A stretch of 64,000 bases of DNA from Flavobacteriales bacterium UBA2306 (GCA_002345565.1 DDVS01000001.1:676712-740711); one strand, 5' to 3'. Shown: positions 17,850 to 26,712, counted from the first letter of the stretch. Made by a program: numbers and translations. Notes: generated by a model not told the origin, from the letters alone.

Positions 17850-17879
17850 TTGACTTGTATTGAAAAAGTCGTATATTTG
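17850..17879 (+). promoter_or_regulatory. Promoter of initiator tRNA copy B
   Basis: TTG (17850-17852), 19 nt, TATATTTG (17872-17879), the same layout and nearly the same sequence as for copy A. Confidence 0.88.
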
Positions 17880-17890
17880 CAGTACAATAT

Positions 17891-17966
<76 letters not shown>

Positions 17967-17971
17967 AGCTA

Positions 17972-18000
17972 AGAGAATCACATTTGTGGTTCTCTTTTTT
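17972..18000 (+). terminator. Terminator of tRNA copy B
   Basis: AGAGAATCAC and GTGGTTCTCT (17986-17995) pair around ATTT, followed by T6. The GIY-YIG start codon lies 4 nt beyond the T run. Confidence 0.88.
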
Positions 18001-18004
18001 ATTT

Positions 18005-18253
18005 ATGGAAGAATTTGTTGTTTATATTTTGTATTCAGAGAAATTTAATAAAACATATACTGGTTTTACTTCAAATCTTTTGGAAAGATTCAAATCACAT
18101 AATGAATTGGGAACAAAAGGTTATACAATCAAATTTAGACCTTGGACTTTAATTCACGTAGAATTTTTCAACGAAAAGAAAGACGCAATGAAAAGAGAAA
18201 AATTTTTGAAAACCGGACAAGGGAGATTATTCATCAAATCTTTGATTCGATAA
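18005..18253 (+). CDS. Small GIY-YIG nuclease-family protein (intact), cassette B
   Basis: 82 aa from the ATG at 18005; seven further in-frame codons upstream lie inside the terminator. The protein is a lone GIY-YIG module: VVYILYSEKFNKTYTGFTSNL gives the two beta strands (YIL and YTG in place of GIY and YIG), ERFKSHN the Arg/His helix, and HVEFFNEKKDAMKREKFLKTGQG the conserved Glu/Lys helix with the metal-binding Glu. Length is normal for YhbQ/UPF0213-type proteins. There is no promoter between it and the tRNA terminator, so it must depend on readthrough. Followed at once by a tRNA fragment. A role as a homing-type nuclease acting on the tRNA locus is inference from the arrangement. Confidence 0.85.
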   Translation: MEEFVVYILYSEKFNKTYTGFTSNLLERFKSHNELGTKGYTIKFRPWTLIHVEFFNEKKDAMKREKFLKTGQGRLFIKSLIR

Positions 18254-18255
18254 TT

Positions 18256-18307
18256 GGCTCATATCCGCCAAAGGCGGACGCACGTTCGAGTCGTGTCCTC
18301 GCAACTA
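18256..18307 (+). other. tRNA-fMet 3'-half remnant with palindromic insert, cassette B
   Basis: GGCTCATA, palindrome TCCGCC-AAA-GGCGGA (18264-18278), then 29 bases matching the tRNA 3' end except that CCA has become CTA (18279-18307). It starts 3 nt after the GIY-YIG stop. The loss of CCA fits a sequence under no selection as tRNA. Confidence 0.85.
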
Positions 18308-18312
18308 AACTA

Positions 18313-18341
18313 AGAGAATCAATTTTTTGATTCTCTTTTTT
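18313..18341 (+). terminator. Terminator after remnant B
   Basis: AGAGAATCAA pairs with TTGATTCTCT, followed by T5. It shares the CAA/TTG variant with the terminator after remnant A. Confidence 0.82.
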
Positions 18342-18413
18342 ATTGAACCCTTTTATAGTTTAAGACTATGAAAGGGTTTTTGATTAGAAATAAAAACTAT
18401 TTAAATAAATTCA

Positions 18414-18421
18414 TACCTTTG
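18414..18421 (+). promoter_or_regulatory. -7 element abutting the Sua5/YciO gene start
   Basis: TACCTTTG ends 3 nt before the ATG at 18425, which predicts a leaderless transcript. There is no TTG at the ideal distance. Confidence 0.45.
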
Positions 18422-18424
18422 AGT

Positions 18425-19036
18425 ATGGCAAAAATCTTAAAAATATACCCGCAAAATCCGCAAGAAAATTTAATAGACGAAGCCGTAAAAGTTCTTCAAA
18501 ACGGTGGTATTATCATTTATCCTTCGGATACGATTTACACAATTGGTTGTGATATTTATAATCACAAAGCAATGGAAAGACTCGCTCAGATAAAAGGAAT
18601 CAAGATTGATAAACACAAATTTTCAATCATTTGTAATGACTTGAGCCATCTTTCTGAGTTTACAAAACCGATAGAAACCTCTACTTTTCGTTTTCTGAAA
18701 ACGCATTTGCCGGGAGCATTCACATTTATTTTAGAAGCGAACAGAAATCTTCCAACTTCTTACAAAGGACACAAAACTGTTGGTATCAGAGTTCCAGAAC
18801 ATATCGTTCCGCAAATGATTGTAGAAAAATTAGGACATCCGATTGTTTCAACTTCAATCCACGATGATGATGAGATTTTGGAATATTCTACAGATCCGGA
18901 ATTGATTGCTGAAAAATATGACAAACTGGTTGACATCGTAATTGATTCAGGCTATGGTGACAACACAGCTTCCACAATTGTAGATTTGACTTCTGGAGAA
19001 CCTGAAATTATCAGACAAGGGAAAGGAATTTTATAA
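18425..19036 (+). CDS. Sua5/YciO/YrdC-family protein (threonylcarbamoyl-AMP synthase family)
   Basis: 203 aa from the ATG at 18425. An in-frame ATG at 18368 would add 19 residues of no family character and place the start upstream of the -7 box. The YrdC fold is clear: GGIIIYPSDTIYTIGCD (ATP/threonine pocket), KHKFSIICNDLSHLSEF, LPGAFTFILEAN, VGIRVPEH, GHPIVSTSIH. Full-length Sua5 makes threonylcarbamoyl-AMP for t6A in tRNA. This short form without a Sua5 tail is closer to YciO, whose activity is less certain. It lies 84 nt after the GIY-YIG cassette. Confidence 0.85.
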   Translation: MAKILKIYPQNPQENLIDEAVKVLQNGGIIIYPSDTIYTIGCDIYNHKAMERLAQIKGIKIDKHKFSIICNDLSHLSEFTKPIETSTFRFLKTHLPGAFTFILEANRNLPTSYKGHKTVGIRVPEHIVPQMIVEKLGHPIVSTSIHDDDEILEYSTDPELIAEKYDKLVDIVIDSGYGDNTASTIVDLTSGEPEIIRQGKGIL

Positions 19037-19050
19037 GATTCAAGAAAAAA

Positions 19051-19134
19051 GGCTTCGAGAGCCTCAGCCTGACAAAACTGAAATTTAATTTAGAAAGCTT
19101 AACAAATAAGTTTTCGAGAAACTCAGACTGACAA
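19051..19134 (+). repeat. Two TCGA-loop dispersed repeats in tandem
   Basis: Copy one (19051-19075) reads GGCT TCGAGAGCCTC AGCC TGACAA. Copy two (19110-19134) reads GTTT TCGAGAAACTC AGAC TGACAA. The stem bases differ but pairing is kept. They fill most of the gap before yaaA together with a CAACTAACAAC-rich stretch (19131-19156) also seen inside prmC. Confidence 0.75.
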
Positions 19135-19161
19135 CCAACAACGGTCAACTAACAACAAAAA

Positions 19162-19923
19162 ATGAAATTCATAACATCGCCTGCGAAATTGATGAATGTA
19201 GAAAACTCTACAGAATTCCTGAAAAGTACAACTCCAAAATTCATCAAGTATTCAGAATTTATCCAATCTTTTTTAAAAGAAAAATCACCTAAGTTCTTAG
19301 CAGAATTAATGGAAATTTCTCCAAAACTGGCAGACGAAAATTGGGAACGTAATCAAAAATGGACTTCGAAACCAACAGCTAAAAACTCAGCGCCTGCAAT
19401 GTTTGCTTTCACAGGTGAAGTTTACAGAGGTCTGGATGCACCAACTTTGGACAAAAATGCGGTTGATTATCTTCAGAAAAATTACAGAATTTTATCTGGA
19501 CTTTATGGACTTTTGAAACCTTCGGACAAAATAATGTTGTATCGTTTGGAAATGGGAAGACCTTTCCAGTTTGATTCTTATAAAAACATCTATGAATTCT
19601 GGGCAGACAAAGTGACGGAACAATTGAATTCTGAGCTTAAAAAAGGAGAATTGCTCATTAATCTTGCTAGTACAGAATATTTTAAAGTCATTAATAAAAA
19701 ATTTTTAAAAGCAAAAGTTATCGATTTTGAATTTAAACAAATTCAGCCTGATGGAAAACTAAAAACGATTGTTGTTTATACCAAACACGCTCGTGGTTTG
19801 GTTTTACGTTTTTGTGCAGAAAATCAAGTTCAAACTTTGGATGAACTGAAAGCTTTCAATTACGAGAATTACTTATTTGATGAGAAACTTTCGACTGAAA
19901 CTAACTTGGTTTTTACAAGATAA
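19162..19923 (+). CDS. yaaA: Peroxide-stress protein YaaA (DUF328/UPF0246)
   Basis: 253 aa. In E. coli YaaA lowers intracellular free iron during peroxide stress and protects DNA. Family blocks are MKFITSPAKLMN at the start, PAMFAFTGEVYRGLDAPTL, RILSGLYGLLKPSDKIMLYRLEMGR, LINLASTEYFKVI and VYTKHARGLVLRF. Full length. Its stop overlaps the prmC start (TAATG), so the two genes form an operon. Confidence 0.94.
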   Translation: MKFITSPAKLMNVENSTEFLKSTTPKFIKYSEFIQSFLKEKSPKFLAELMEISPKLADENWERNQKWTSKPTAKNSAPAMFAFTGEVYRGLDAPTLDKNAVDYLQKNYRILSGLYGLLKPSDKIMLYRLEMGRPFQFDSYKNIYEFWADKVTEQLNSELKKGELLINLASTEYFKVINKKFLKAKVIDFEFKQIQPDGKLKTIVVYTKHARGLVLRFCAENQVQTLDELKAFNYENYLFDEKLSTETNLVFTR

Positions 19924-20855
19924 TGATGAAACTTTCTGAAATCAAAACTATTTTTCAAAACGAACTTTCCGAACTCTATTCCAAATCTGAGATTGAGGAA
20001 TTGTTCTCTATTTTTTGTGAATCTTTTTTAGAGTTAAATAAAATTGAATTGAGACAAAATCTTGACAAAGAATTATCTGAAAATGATTCTAATAAATTTT
20101 TAGAAACCATTTCGGAATTGAAAACAGGGAAACCATTTCAGCAGATTCTTGGCGAAACTGAATTTTATGGAATGAAATTCTTTGTCAATGAACACGTTTT
20201 GATTCCTAGACCGGAAACTGAGGAATTGCTGGAATTAGCAATAAATAAGATACAAGAAAAAAGTAAAAAGAACCAAGTTTTTAATTATGGACTTCGAGAG
20301 CCTCAGCCTGACAAACAACAACCATCAACTAACAACCATCAACTAAAAATATTAGATATTGGAACCGGAAGCGGAATTATTCCGATTGTTTTAAAGAAAC
20401 ATTTTCCTGAAGCTGAAGTCAGTTCTATTGATATTTCTAAAGATGCTTTGGAAATTGCGAAAAAAAATGCTGAATTCCATAAAGTTGAAATCAATTTTGT
20501 AAATAAAGATTATCTGAATGAAGTCTTCGATTCCTCTCAGACTGACAATGAAGTTTATGACATTATCATTAGTAATCCTCCTTATATTGGAATTGAAGAA
20601 AACATTGAAATAGAAGATTCAGTCAAAGGTTTTGAACCTAATTTGGCGCTCTTCTCTCCTACTTCTGATGCTTTGATTTTCTACAGAAAAATTGCAGAAG
20701 ATTGCAAGAATCATCTTTCCGAAAACGGAATGGTTTTCTTGGAAATCAATCAGAAACTGGGAAAAGAAACTTTGGAGTTGTTTCTGAATTTTTCTGAGTC
20801 AGTTTTACTTAAGGACATTTCTGGAAATGACCGGATGATTTTTGCACGAAAATAG
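19923..20855 (+). CDS. prmC: Release factor N5-glutamine methyltransferase, with repeat-derived insert
   Basis: 310 aa. Methylates the GGQ glutamine of peptide-chain release factors with S-adenosylmethionine. The N-terminal helical domain, FVNEHVLIPRPETEELLELA, SAM site ILDIGTGSGIIPIVL (about 143-157) and the catalytic NPPY (218-221) are all present. Between the RPETEE helix and the SAM site there is an unusual hydrophilic stretch (about 122-141, with GLREPQPDKQQPSTNNHQL) encoded by a dispersed repeat. A second repeat copy encodes VFDSSQTDN (about 201-209), just before the active-site strand. Both keep the frame and lie at surface-loop positions. A second ATG 3 nt downstream is equally possible as start. 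Confidence 0.93.
   Translation: MMKLSEIKTIFQNELSELYSKSEIEELFSIFCESFLELNKIELRQNLDKELSENDSNKFLETISELKTGKPFQQILGETEFYGMKFFVNEHVLIPRPETEELLELAINKIQEKSKKNQVFNYGLREPQPDKQQPSTNNHQLKILDIGTGSGIIPIVLKKHFPEAEVSSIDISKDALEIAKKNAEFHKVEINFVNKDYLNEVFDSSQTDNEVYDIIISNPPYIGIEENIEIEDSVKGFEPNLALFSPTSDALIFYRKIAEDCKNHLSENGMVFLEINQKLGKETLELFLNFSESVLLKDISGNDRMIFARK
20290..20343 (+). repeat. Dispersed repeat plus CAACTAACAACC tract inside prmC
   Basis: 20290-20314 is the TCGA-loop repeat (GACT TCGAGAGCCTC AGCC TGACAA). 20315-20343 repeats ACAACCATCAACTA twice. The same two elements lie together in the intergenic gap before yaaA (19110-19156). Confidence 0.8.
20523..20548 (+). repeat. Second dispersed repeat copy inside prmC
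   Basis: GTCT TCGATTCCTCTC AGAC TGACAA. GTCT pairs with AGAC, replacing the GGCT/AGCC stem of other copies. It is read in frame as part of prmC. Confidence 0.65.
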
Positions 20856-20977
20856 TTGTGAACACAAAGCTCCTAAAGGCTTTTAATACTTTCTGCTTTA
20901 AGTTCACAAAATTGCTTCGCTTATAAGAGATTTTATTTGGATTTTTTAATCGGGAAAAGAATTACAAAACCTCAACA

Positions 20978-21034
20978 TAGCCCCGATGGTAGCGGCATCC
21001 TTTTTTGCAAAAAAAGATATAGCGGACAGCGGGT
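20978..21034 (+). repeat. Intergenic structured repeat, TAGCCCCGATGG...AGCGGACAGCGGG type
   Basis: TAGCCCCGATGGTAGCGG, CATC, then TTTTTTGCAAAAAA (a short hairpin), then GATATAGCGGACAGCGGGT. From memory this block recurs between genes in many flavobacterial genomes; only one copy occurs here. It lies in the 223-nt gap between prmC and the rhomboid gene, which has no coding sequence. Confidence 0.55.
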
Positions 21035-21078
21035 GAGATAAGTTCTAAAAAACGGTAATCGTCTTGCTCCTAATAAAA

Positions 21079-21720
21079 TTATCCAATTCTTTTTTTAACA
21101 ATAATCTCGTAAGCCAAATAAATGAGTGGCAATGCCATAATCCCAATATAAAGCGCATTTTGCATTGCAAATTCCGGATAAACCGCAACGGCATATACCA
21201 GTCCGAAAAATGCCCCTCCAAGATGCGCAGCGTGACCGATATTGTCATGCACTCTTGGATTGAGCATCATATAAACCGAATATCCAAAATACAAAGCGCC
21301 GAAAAGGAAACCCGGCATAAACCAAATTCGGATTTCGTTGGGTGCTAAAGCAACTGTTGCAAATAGAATCCCGGAAACGCCTCCGCTGGCACCAATTGCC
21401 GAATAAAACGGAACTTTTCTATAATGATACAGACAGAAAAGATTGCCTAAAATGATTGAACCTAAATAAATAGCTAAGAAGCCGCCCACGCCAAATCCCA
21501 TAAAAGCAATAGACGAAAACGCATACAACGTGTACATATTGAAGAATAAATGCATCCAATCTCCGTGAAGAAATCCAGCAGACAAAAGTCTAAAATATTC
21601 TTTTTTTCTTTGGATAGAACCGACTTCGAATTTATATTTCTGAAATAGTTCCGGCTGTTGAAATCCTATATAACTTGTAACGCAGGTAATGACGATTATG
21701 ATTAGTAAAACGATGTTCAT
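21079..21720 (-). CDS. Rhomboid-family intramembrane serine protease
   Basis: 213 aa. Six membrane segments. Catalytic Ser112 lies in IGASGGVSG and the catalytic His near 166 in HAAHLGGAFFG. The HGDWMHLFFNMYTLY block carries the oxyanion-side His and Asn. These enzymes cut transmembrane substrates inside the bilayer; the substrate is unknown. The length is minimal for the family, with no extra domain. 23 nt downstream of parC on the same strand. Confidence 0.92.
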   Translation of the reverse strand: MNIVLLIIIVITCVTSYIGFQQPELFQKYKFEVGSIQRKKEYFRLLSAGFLHGDWMHLFFNMYTLYAFSSIAFMGFGVGGFLAIYLGSIILGNLFCLYHYRKVPFYSAIGASGGVSGILFATVALAPNEIRIWFMPGFLFGALYFGYSVYMMLNPRVHDNIGHAAHLGGAFFGLVYAVAVYPEFAMQNALYIGIMALPLIYLAYEIIVKKRIG

Positions 21721-21743
21721 TTTGTAATAAATTGATTTTGTTT

Positions 21744-24317
21744 TTAATTTTCTTCTTCAAAAAGATTGCCGATAGTTCCACCTTCGTCATCTAAATCTTC
21801 CTGAACTCTTTCTTCTATTTCTGGCTCTTCTTCGATGATCTCTGGTGGTTCTGGAATCGTAATATTGATATTTTTGACTTTCTCTTTTGCCAATTGATTC
21901 CCAATGGCTTTGATTCCTTTCACTGTAATGAATTCATCTAAATCTACAGTTTCCGGATCTTTTTGTTTGTCTTTAATTTTTGGATAGACCAATTCTGCAA
22001 TAGCTCCAACTTCTGTTGTTACAAACTCGATGAAAGATTTGGGATGATCGTTGGCGAAGAAAGACTGGACATTTGGATTGGCTTCTAAAAGAAAACGTTT
22101 CACAAAATATTTGTCTTTATCGCCATCAAAATAGATGCAAGTAATCGGTTGATCTGGTTTCCATTTTTCCAGAATCAGATAATCATCATCAAAACGATTC
22201 ATCAAATCGAAAGAAACCAACTTGGCCTCGCCTTGAGAATTGATTGTTAAAATCTTATCATCGCCTTTGAAACTCCCCAATAAAGTTCCTCTTCCATCTG
22301 CATTCAGACGTCTTACAGAATCGTCGAACCAGATTTTTCTTGGCGCTAAAGTGGAAACTCCTTCTTCTTTGAGATCAACTTTTTTGACTGCATATTTGGT
22401 GACCAAATTACCTTTGGAATCCCGACCTTTAATAGCCAGTTCGGAAAAATCAATGTCAATTTTATTCTTTCTGACTCTTGCATTGGGTTTTAACAAAACA
22501 GAAACAACTTCTGCTTCACCATTTGGATTAGCCGAAAAATAAAGCATTTCTGAATATTTTTTGTCAGAAGCCAGTTTGTAATCTGTATTTCTGGTAACTC
22601 CTGTCACAGAAAAACGTTTCATATAGAAAGGCCCTTCTCTACCTTCGCGATAAATCATGTTGTAAACCGTGCGTTTATCATTCTTTTTCCAGACTGCTAC
22701 GTGAACAATATTTTTCCCGATAAAAGTTTTAGCTTCAACTTTCACCACCTTCATTGTTCCATCTTTCTGAAATGTGATGATGTCATCAATATCGGAACAA
22801 TCGAAGAGATATTCATCTTTTTTAAGTGATGTTCCGATGAACCCTTCTTCCCTATTAACATAGAATTTTTCGTTAGCTACAGCAACTTTGGTAGCATCAA
22901 TCGTATCGAAAATTCTAAGTTCGGTTTTACGCTCTTTACCTTTTCCGTATTTTTTCTGAATATTAGTATAATAATCTATCGCATAAGTAATAAGATTAGC
23001 CAAATGATGCTTAACTTGTTCAATCTTACCTTCCAACGCGAGAATGTTTTCTTTGAATTTATCTAAGTCAAAACGTGAAATTCTTTTAATTCGGATTTCC
23101 GTTAGTTTAATAATATCTTCTTCTGTAACTGCTCTCAAAAGATGTTTTGTGTGAGGTTTCAAACCTTCATCGATGGTTTTGATCACATCTTCCCAAGACT
23201 TGACTTCTTCAATATCGTGATAGATTCTGTTCTCGATAAAAATTCTTTCCAATGAAGAAAAATGCCAGCTTTCCTGTAACTCGTGAAGTTCAATTTCCAG
23301 CTCTTTTTTAAGCAAAGAAACTGTATGATCTGTATTATGTTTTAGAATTTCAGAAACCGATAGAAACATTGGTTTATCACCAACAATCACGCAGGCATTG
23401 GGCGAAATCGGAACTTCGCAATCCGTGAATGCGTAAAGTGCATCAATCGTTTTATCTGGCGAAACATCCGGATGAAGATGGATATTTATCTCCACATTAT
23501 CGGATGTATTGTCCTCAATTTTTTTGATTTTAATTTTTCCTCTTTCGTTGGCCTTCAAAACACTGTCGATAATATCGCTGGTATTTTTCGAAAAAGGAAG
23601 TTCTGTAATGGTAAGTGTATGTTTGTCTTTTTGAGAAATCCTTGCTCTTGCTCTGATTTTTCCGCCTCTTTTTCCATCATTATAATTGGAAATATCTAGC
23701 ATTCCAGCGGTCAGAAAATCAGGATAAATCTCAAACTTTTTGCCTTTCAGATAAAGAATGGAAGCGGTAATCAATTCGTTAAAATTGTGAGGCATAATCT
23801 TGGTAGAAAGACCTACGCCAATTCCTTCAACTCCTTGCGCTAAAAGCAATGGAAATTTAACCGGAAGATCTATAGGCTCGTTATTTCTACCGTCATAAGA
23901 CTTTGTCCAGTGGGTTGTTTTTGGATTGAAAACCACATCTAGAGCAAATGGTGTTAATCTGGCTTCGATATATCTTGCTGCTGCGGCAGAATCGCCTGTG
24001 TAGATATTCCCCCAGTTTCCCTGAGTATCAATCAGCAACTCCTTTTGTCCAATCTGAACCATTGCATCGGTAATTGAAGCATCTCCGTGCGGATGGTACT
24101 TCATTGTATTACCAACTATATTAGCAACCTTGTTATAACGACCGTCTTCCAATTCTCGCATAGAGTGCATAATTCTGCGTTGAACCGGTTTGAATCCGTC
24201 AAAAATAGACGGAATTGCTCTATCGAGGATTACATAAGAAGCATAATCTAAAAACCAATCTTTATACAGCCCAGATACTTTTTTCAGGCTTTCTTCGTGA
24301 TGTGTACTATCTTCCAT
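21744..24317 (-). CDS. parC: DNA topoisomerase IV/gyrase subunit A (ParC-type)
   Basis: 857 aa. Breakage-reunion subunit. Winged-helix and tower domains occupy 1-480, with catalytic Tyr116 in AAAARYIEARL and the quinolone-region motif KYHPHGDASI. A C-terminal beta-pinwheel follows (about 500-810) without a clear GyrA box, and then an acidic tail rich in Glu and Asp. Those features favour topoisomerase IV over gyrase. Its ATG overlaps the preceding gene (TAATG), making an operon with that gene and parE. Decatenates daughter chromosomes with ParE. Confidence 0.93.
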   Translation of the reverse strand: MEDSTHHEESLKKVSGLYKDWFLDYASYVILDRAIPSIFDGFKPVQRRIMHSMRELEDGRYNKVANIVGNTMKYHPHGDASITDAMVQIGQKELLIDTQGNWGNIYTGDSAAAARYIEARLTPFALDVVFNPKTTHWTKSYDGRNNEPIDLPVKFPLLLAQGVEGIGVGLSTKIMPHNFNELITASILYLKGKKFEIYPDFLTAGMLDISNYNDGKRGGKIRARARISQKDKHTLTITELPFSKNTSDIIDSVLKANERGKIKIKKIEDNTSDNVEINIHLHPDVSPDKTIDALYAFTDCEVPISPNACVIVGDKPMFLSVSEILKHNTDHTVSLLKKELEIELHELQESWHFSSLERIFIENRIYHDIEEVKSWEDVIKTIDEGLKPHTKHLLRAVTEEDIIKLTEIRIKRISRFDLDKFKENILALEGKIEQVKHHLANLITYAIDYYTNIQKKYGKGKERKTELRIFDTIDATKVAVANEKFYVNREEGFIGTSLKKDEYLFDCSDIDDIITFQKDGTMKVVKVEAKTFIGKNIVHVAVWKKNDKRTVYNMIYREGREGPFYMKRFSVTGVTRNTDYKLASDKKYSEMLYFSANPNGEAEVVSVLLKPNARVRKNKIDIDFSELAIKGRDSKGNLVTKYAVKKVDLKEEGVSTLAPRKIWFDDSVRRLNADGRGTLLGSFKGDDKILTINSQGEAKLVSFDLMNRFDDDYLILEKWKPDQPITCIYFDGDKDKYFVKRFLLEANPNVQSFFANDHPKSFIEFVTTEVGAIAELVYPKIKDKQKDPETVDLDEFITVKGIKAIGNQLAKEKVKNINITIPEPPEIIEEEPEIEERVQEDLDDEGGTIGNLFEEEN

Positions 24318-24817
24318 TAATCTGTTACTGTATTGTTTTTATAACGGTTTTCTCTGTTGGTTTTAACAACTTTGCTCAAAGAAAATTTGAGATCTTTCAT
24401 TTGTTTTCTTCCTAGAAAAGAAATATCGTATTTCAAAATTAGCACATGGCTTTTTTTACTGGTGATATAAACATAGAGTCTTTTGAAAAAAAACACGTGG
24501 ATGATATTGAATTTGATCAACTTATATTTTGGAAATTCGTCTTTTAGATTTTTTTTTGCCAATAAATATAAAATATGGTTATTTCTGAAATTAAGAGCTA
24601 AACCATCGCTGTCATATTCAAAAATCGGACGTCCTAAAATGTATAGAACACAGAAAATCAATAGTGGCACAGCAAGCAAAACCCACGCTTTTCTCCCGAA
24701 AATATCAAACTGATTGATTTCTAAAATAAAAGCGATAATCCCCAAAATAAAAATAATCCCCGCCAATGAGTAAATAAAACTAAACATTGGTTTTCTATCT
24801 CTATTACTTAGTCGCAT
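24317..24817 (-). CDS. Uncharacterised two-segment membrane protein between parE and parC
   Basis: 166 aa. Two hydrophobic segments (about 12-29 and 41-60) are followed by a soluble domain of about 100 residues (YDSDGLALNFRNNHILY, then IKFNIIHVFFFKRLYVYITSKKSHVLILKYDISF) that resembles a PH-like beta fold. No family is recognised. It overlaps both parE and parC by single bases (TAATG at each junction), so the three proteins are made together. Confidence 0.7.
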   Translation of the reverse strand: MRLSNRDRKPMFSFIYSLAGIIFILGIIAFILEINQFDIFGRKAWVLLAVPLLIFCVLYILGRPIFEYDSDGLALNFRNNHILYLLAKKNLKDEFPKYKLIKFNIIHVFFFKRLYVYITSKKSHVLILKYDISFLGRKQMKDLKFSLSKVVKTNRENRYKNNTVTD

Positions 24818-26712
24818 TATGCCGTTTCTAGATTTTGTTTTTTATCAATATTAGAATCATCTTCCACTACCAGATTATCCAAAATAAATAACTGTCTATC
24901 CGGTGTATTTTTTCCCATATAAAATTCTAAAAGTTGGTCAATGGTCTGGTCTTTGCCAACCACAACAGGTTCCAGTCTGATATCTTTTCCAATGAAATGT
25001 TTGAACTCATCCGGAGAAATCTCACCCAATCCTTTGAATCGCGTGATTTCAGGATTTTTCCCCAATTCATTCAAAGCTTTTAAACGTTCTGCATCGGAAT
25101 AACAATATCTTGTTTCTTTCTTATTTCTAACTCTGAAAAGTGGCGTTTGCAAAATATACAAATGTCCATTTTTTATCAAGTCAGGAAAAAACTGAAGGAA
25201 AAATGTAATCATTAACAATCTGATGTGCATCCCATCAACATCAGCATCTGTAGCAATAATTACCTGATTGTATCGCAAATCTTCAAGACTTTCTTCGATA
25301 TTAAGCGCAGCCTGCAAAAGATTGAATTCTTCGTTTTCATAAACCACTTTTTTCGTCAATCCGTAACAATTAAGCGGTTTTCCTTTCAATGAAAAAACGG
25401 CTTGCGTTTCTACATCTCTAGACTTGGTGATAGAACCGGATGCAGAATCTCCCTCGGTTATGAAAATCATTGTTTCAGATTTTCTTGCCGCTTTTTGGTC
25501 ATTATAATGATGTCTGCAATCTCTTAGTTTTTTGTTGTGAAGAGACACTTTTTTTGCTCTTTCTCGTGCTAATTTTTGGATTCCGGAAAGTTCTTTTCTT
25601 TCTCTCTCAGAAATCAAAATCTTTTTCTGAATAGCTTCTGCAATTTCAGGATTCTTATGAAGGAAATTATCCAGTTTACTTTTTAAATAATTAATCACAA
25701 AAGTCTTAATCGTCTCCAGTTCTTTGCCATCTTTATCTTGTCCCATTGTTGTAGAACCTAATTTGGTTTTGGTCTGAGATTCAAAAACAGGATTACCAAC
25801 GTTGATATAAACCGCACCAATAATAGCTTTTCTGATATCGGTAGCTTCAAAGTTTTTATTGAAAAATTCTCGAATGGTTTTCACATAAGCTTCTTTGAAA
25901 GCATTCAAATGCGTACCACCTTGCGAAGTATATTGTCCGTTGACAAAAGAAAAATAGGTTTCAGATTGAGATTTGTCTGAATGCGTAATCGCCAACTCCA
26001 TATCTTCATCTTTAATGTGAATGATCGGATAAACGATTTCGCCATCGATTTCTTCTTCCAATAAGTCTTTCAAACCATTTTGAGATTCGAAAACTTCTCC
26101 GTTAAAATAAATTTTTAAACTTAAATTGAGATAAGTGTAATTACGAAGCATTTTCTCCACATATTCATTTCTGAATTTGTAGTTGACAAAAATACTGTTA
26201 TCTGGTGTAAAGGTGATTTCCGTTCCATTTCTTTCGGAAGTTTCGGTTTCATCGTGCAAAATATCGAGTCTTCCTTCACGGAATTCGGCAATTCTAACTC
26301 TACCTTCACGAACCGACTTTACTCTAAAATAAGTTGATAAAAAGTTAACTGCTTTTGTACCAACACCATTCAGACCGATGGATTTTTTGAAAGCGCCATC
26401 ATCGTATTTTCCTCCCGTATTCATTATAGACACAACATCCACAATCTTACCTAAAGGAATTCCTCGACCGTAATCTCGAACGGTTACAGTGCCGTCTTTG
26501 ATTTTTACGTCAATTCTTTTTCCGGCTTTCATCCTGAATTCATCTATGGAATTATCCAGAACTTCTTTCAATAAAATATAGATTCCATCATCGACAGATG
26601 AACCGTCTCCCAGTTTCCCGATATACATCCCGGGGCGTAATCGTACGTGTTCTCTAGGTTCGAGCGTTCGTATGTTATCTTCGGAGTAATTAGGTTGTAA
26701 ATCTTGTGACAT
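24817..26712 (-). CDS. parE: DNA topoisomerase IV subunit B (ParE-type)
   Basis: 631 aa. ATPase subunit. GHKL domain: RPGMYIGKLGDG, EVLDNSIDEFRMKAG, RDYGRGIPLG, GLNGVGTKAVNFLS. TOPRIM domain: FITEGDSASG (about 418-427) and ATDADVDGMHIRLL with metal Asp residues; the C-terminus has TRFKGLGEISPDEF. The length of about 630 without a long insert fits ParE/GyrB of Bacteroidetes. First gene of the parE-membrane protein-parC operon. Confidence 0.94.
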   Translation of the reverse strand: MSQDLQPNYSEDNIRTLEPREHVRLRPGMYIGKLGDGSSVDDGIYILLKEVLDNSIDEFRMKAGKRIDVKIKDGTVTVRDYGRGIPLGKIVDVVSIMNTGGKYDDGAFKKSIGLNGVGTKAVNFLSTYFRVKSVREGRVRIAEFREGRLDILHDETETSERNGTEITFTPDNSIFVNYKFRNEYVEKMLRNYTYLNLSLKIYFNGEVFESQNGLKDLLEEEIDGEIVYPIIHIKDEDMELAITHSDKSQSETYFSFVNGQYTSQGGTHLNAFKEAYVKTIREFFNKNFEATDIRKAIIGAVYINVGNPVFESQTKTKLGSTTMGQDKDGKELETIKTFVINYLKSKLDNFLHKNPEIAEAIQKKILISERERKELSGIQKLARERAKKVSLHNKKLRDCRHHYNDQKAARKSETMIFITEGDSASGSITKSRDVETQAVFSLKGKPLNCYGLTKKVVYENEEFNLLQAALNIEESLEDLRYNQVIIATDADVDGMHIRLLMITFFLQFFPDLIKNGHLYILQTPLFRVRNKKETRYCYSDAERLKALNELGKNPEITRFKGLGEISPDEFKHFIGKDIRLEPVVVGKDQTIDQLLEFYMGKNTPDRQLFILDNLVVEDDSNIDKKQNLETA

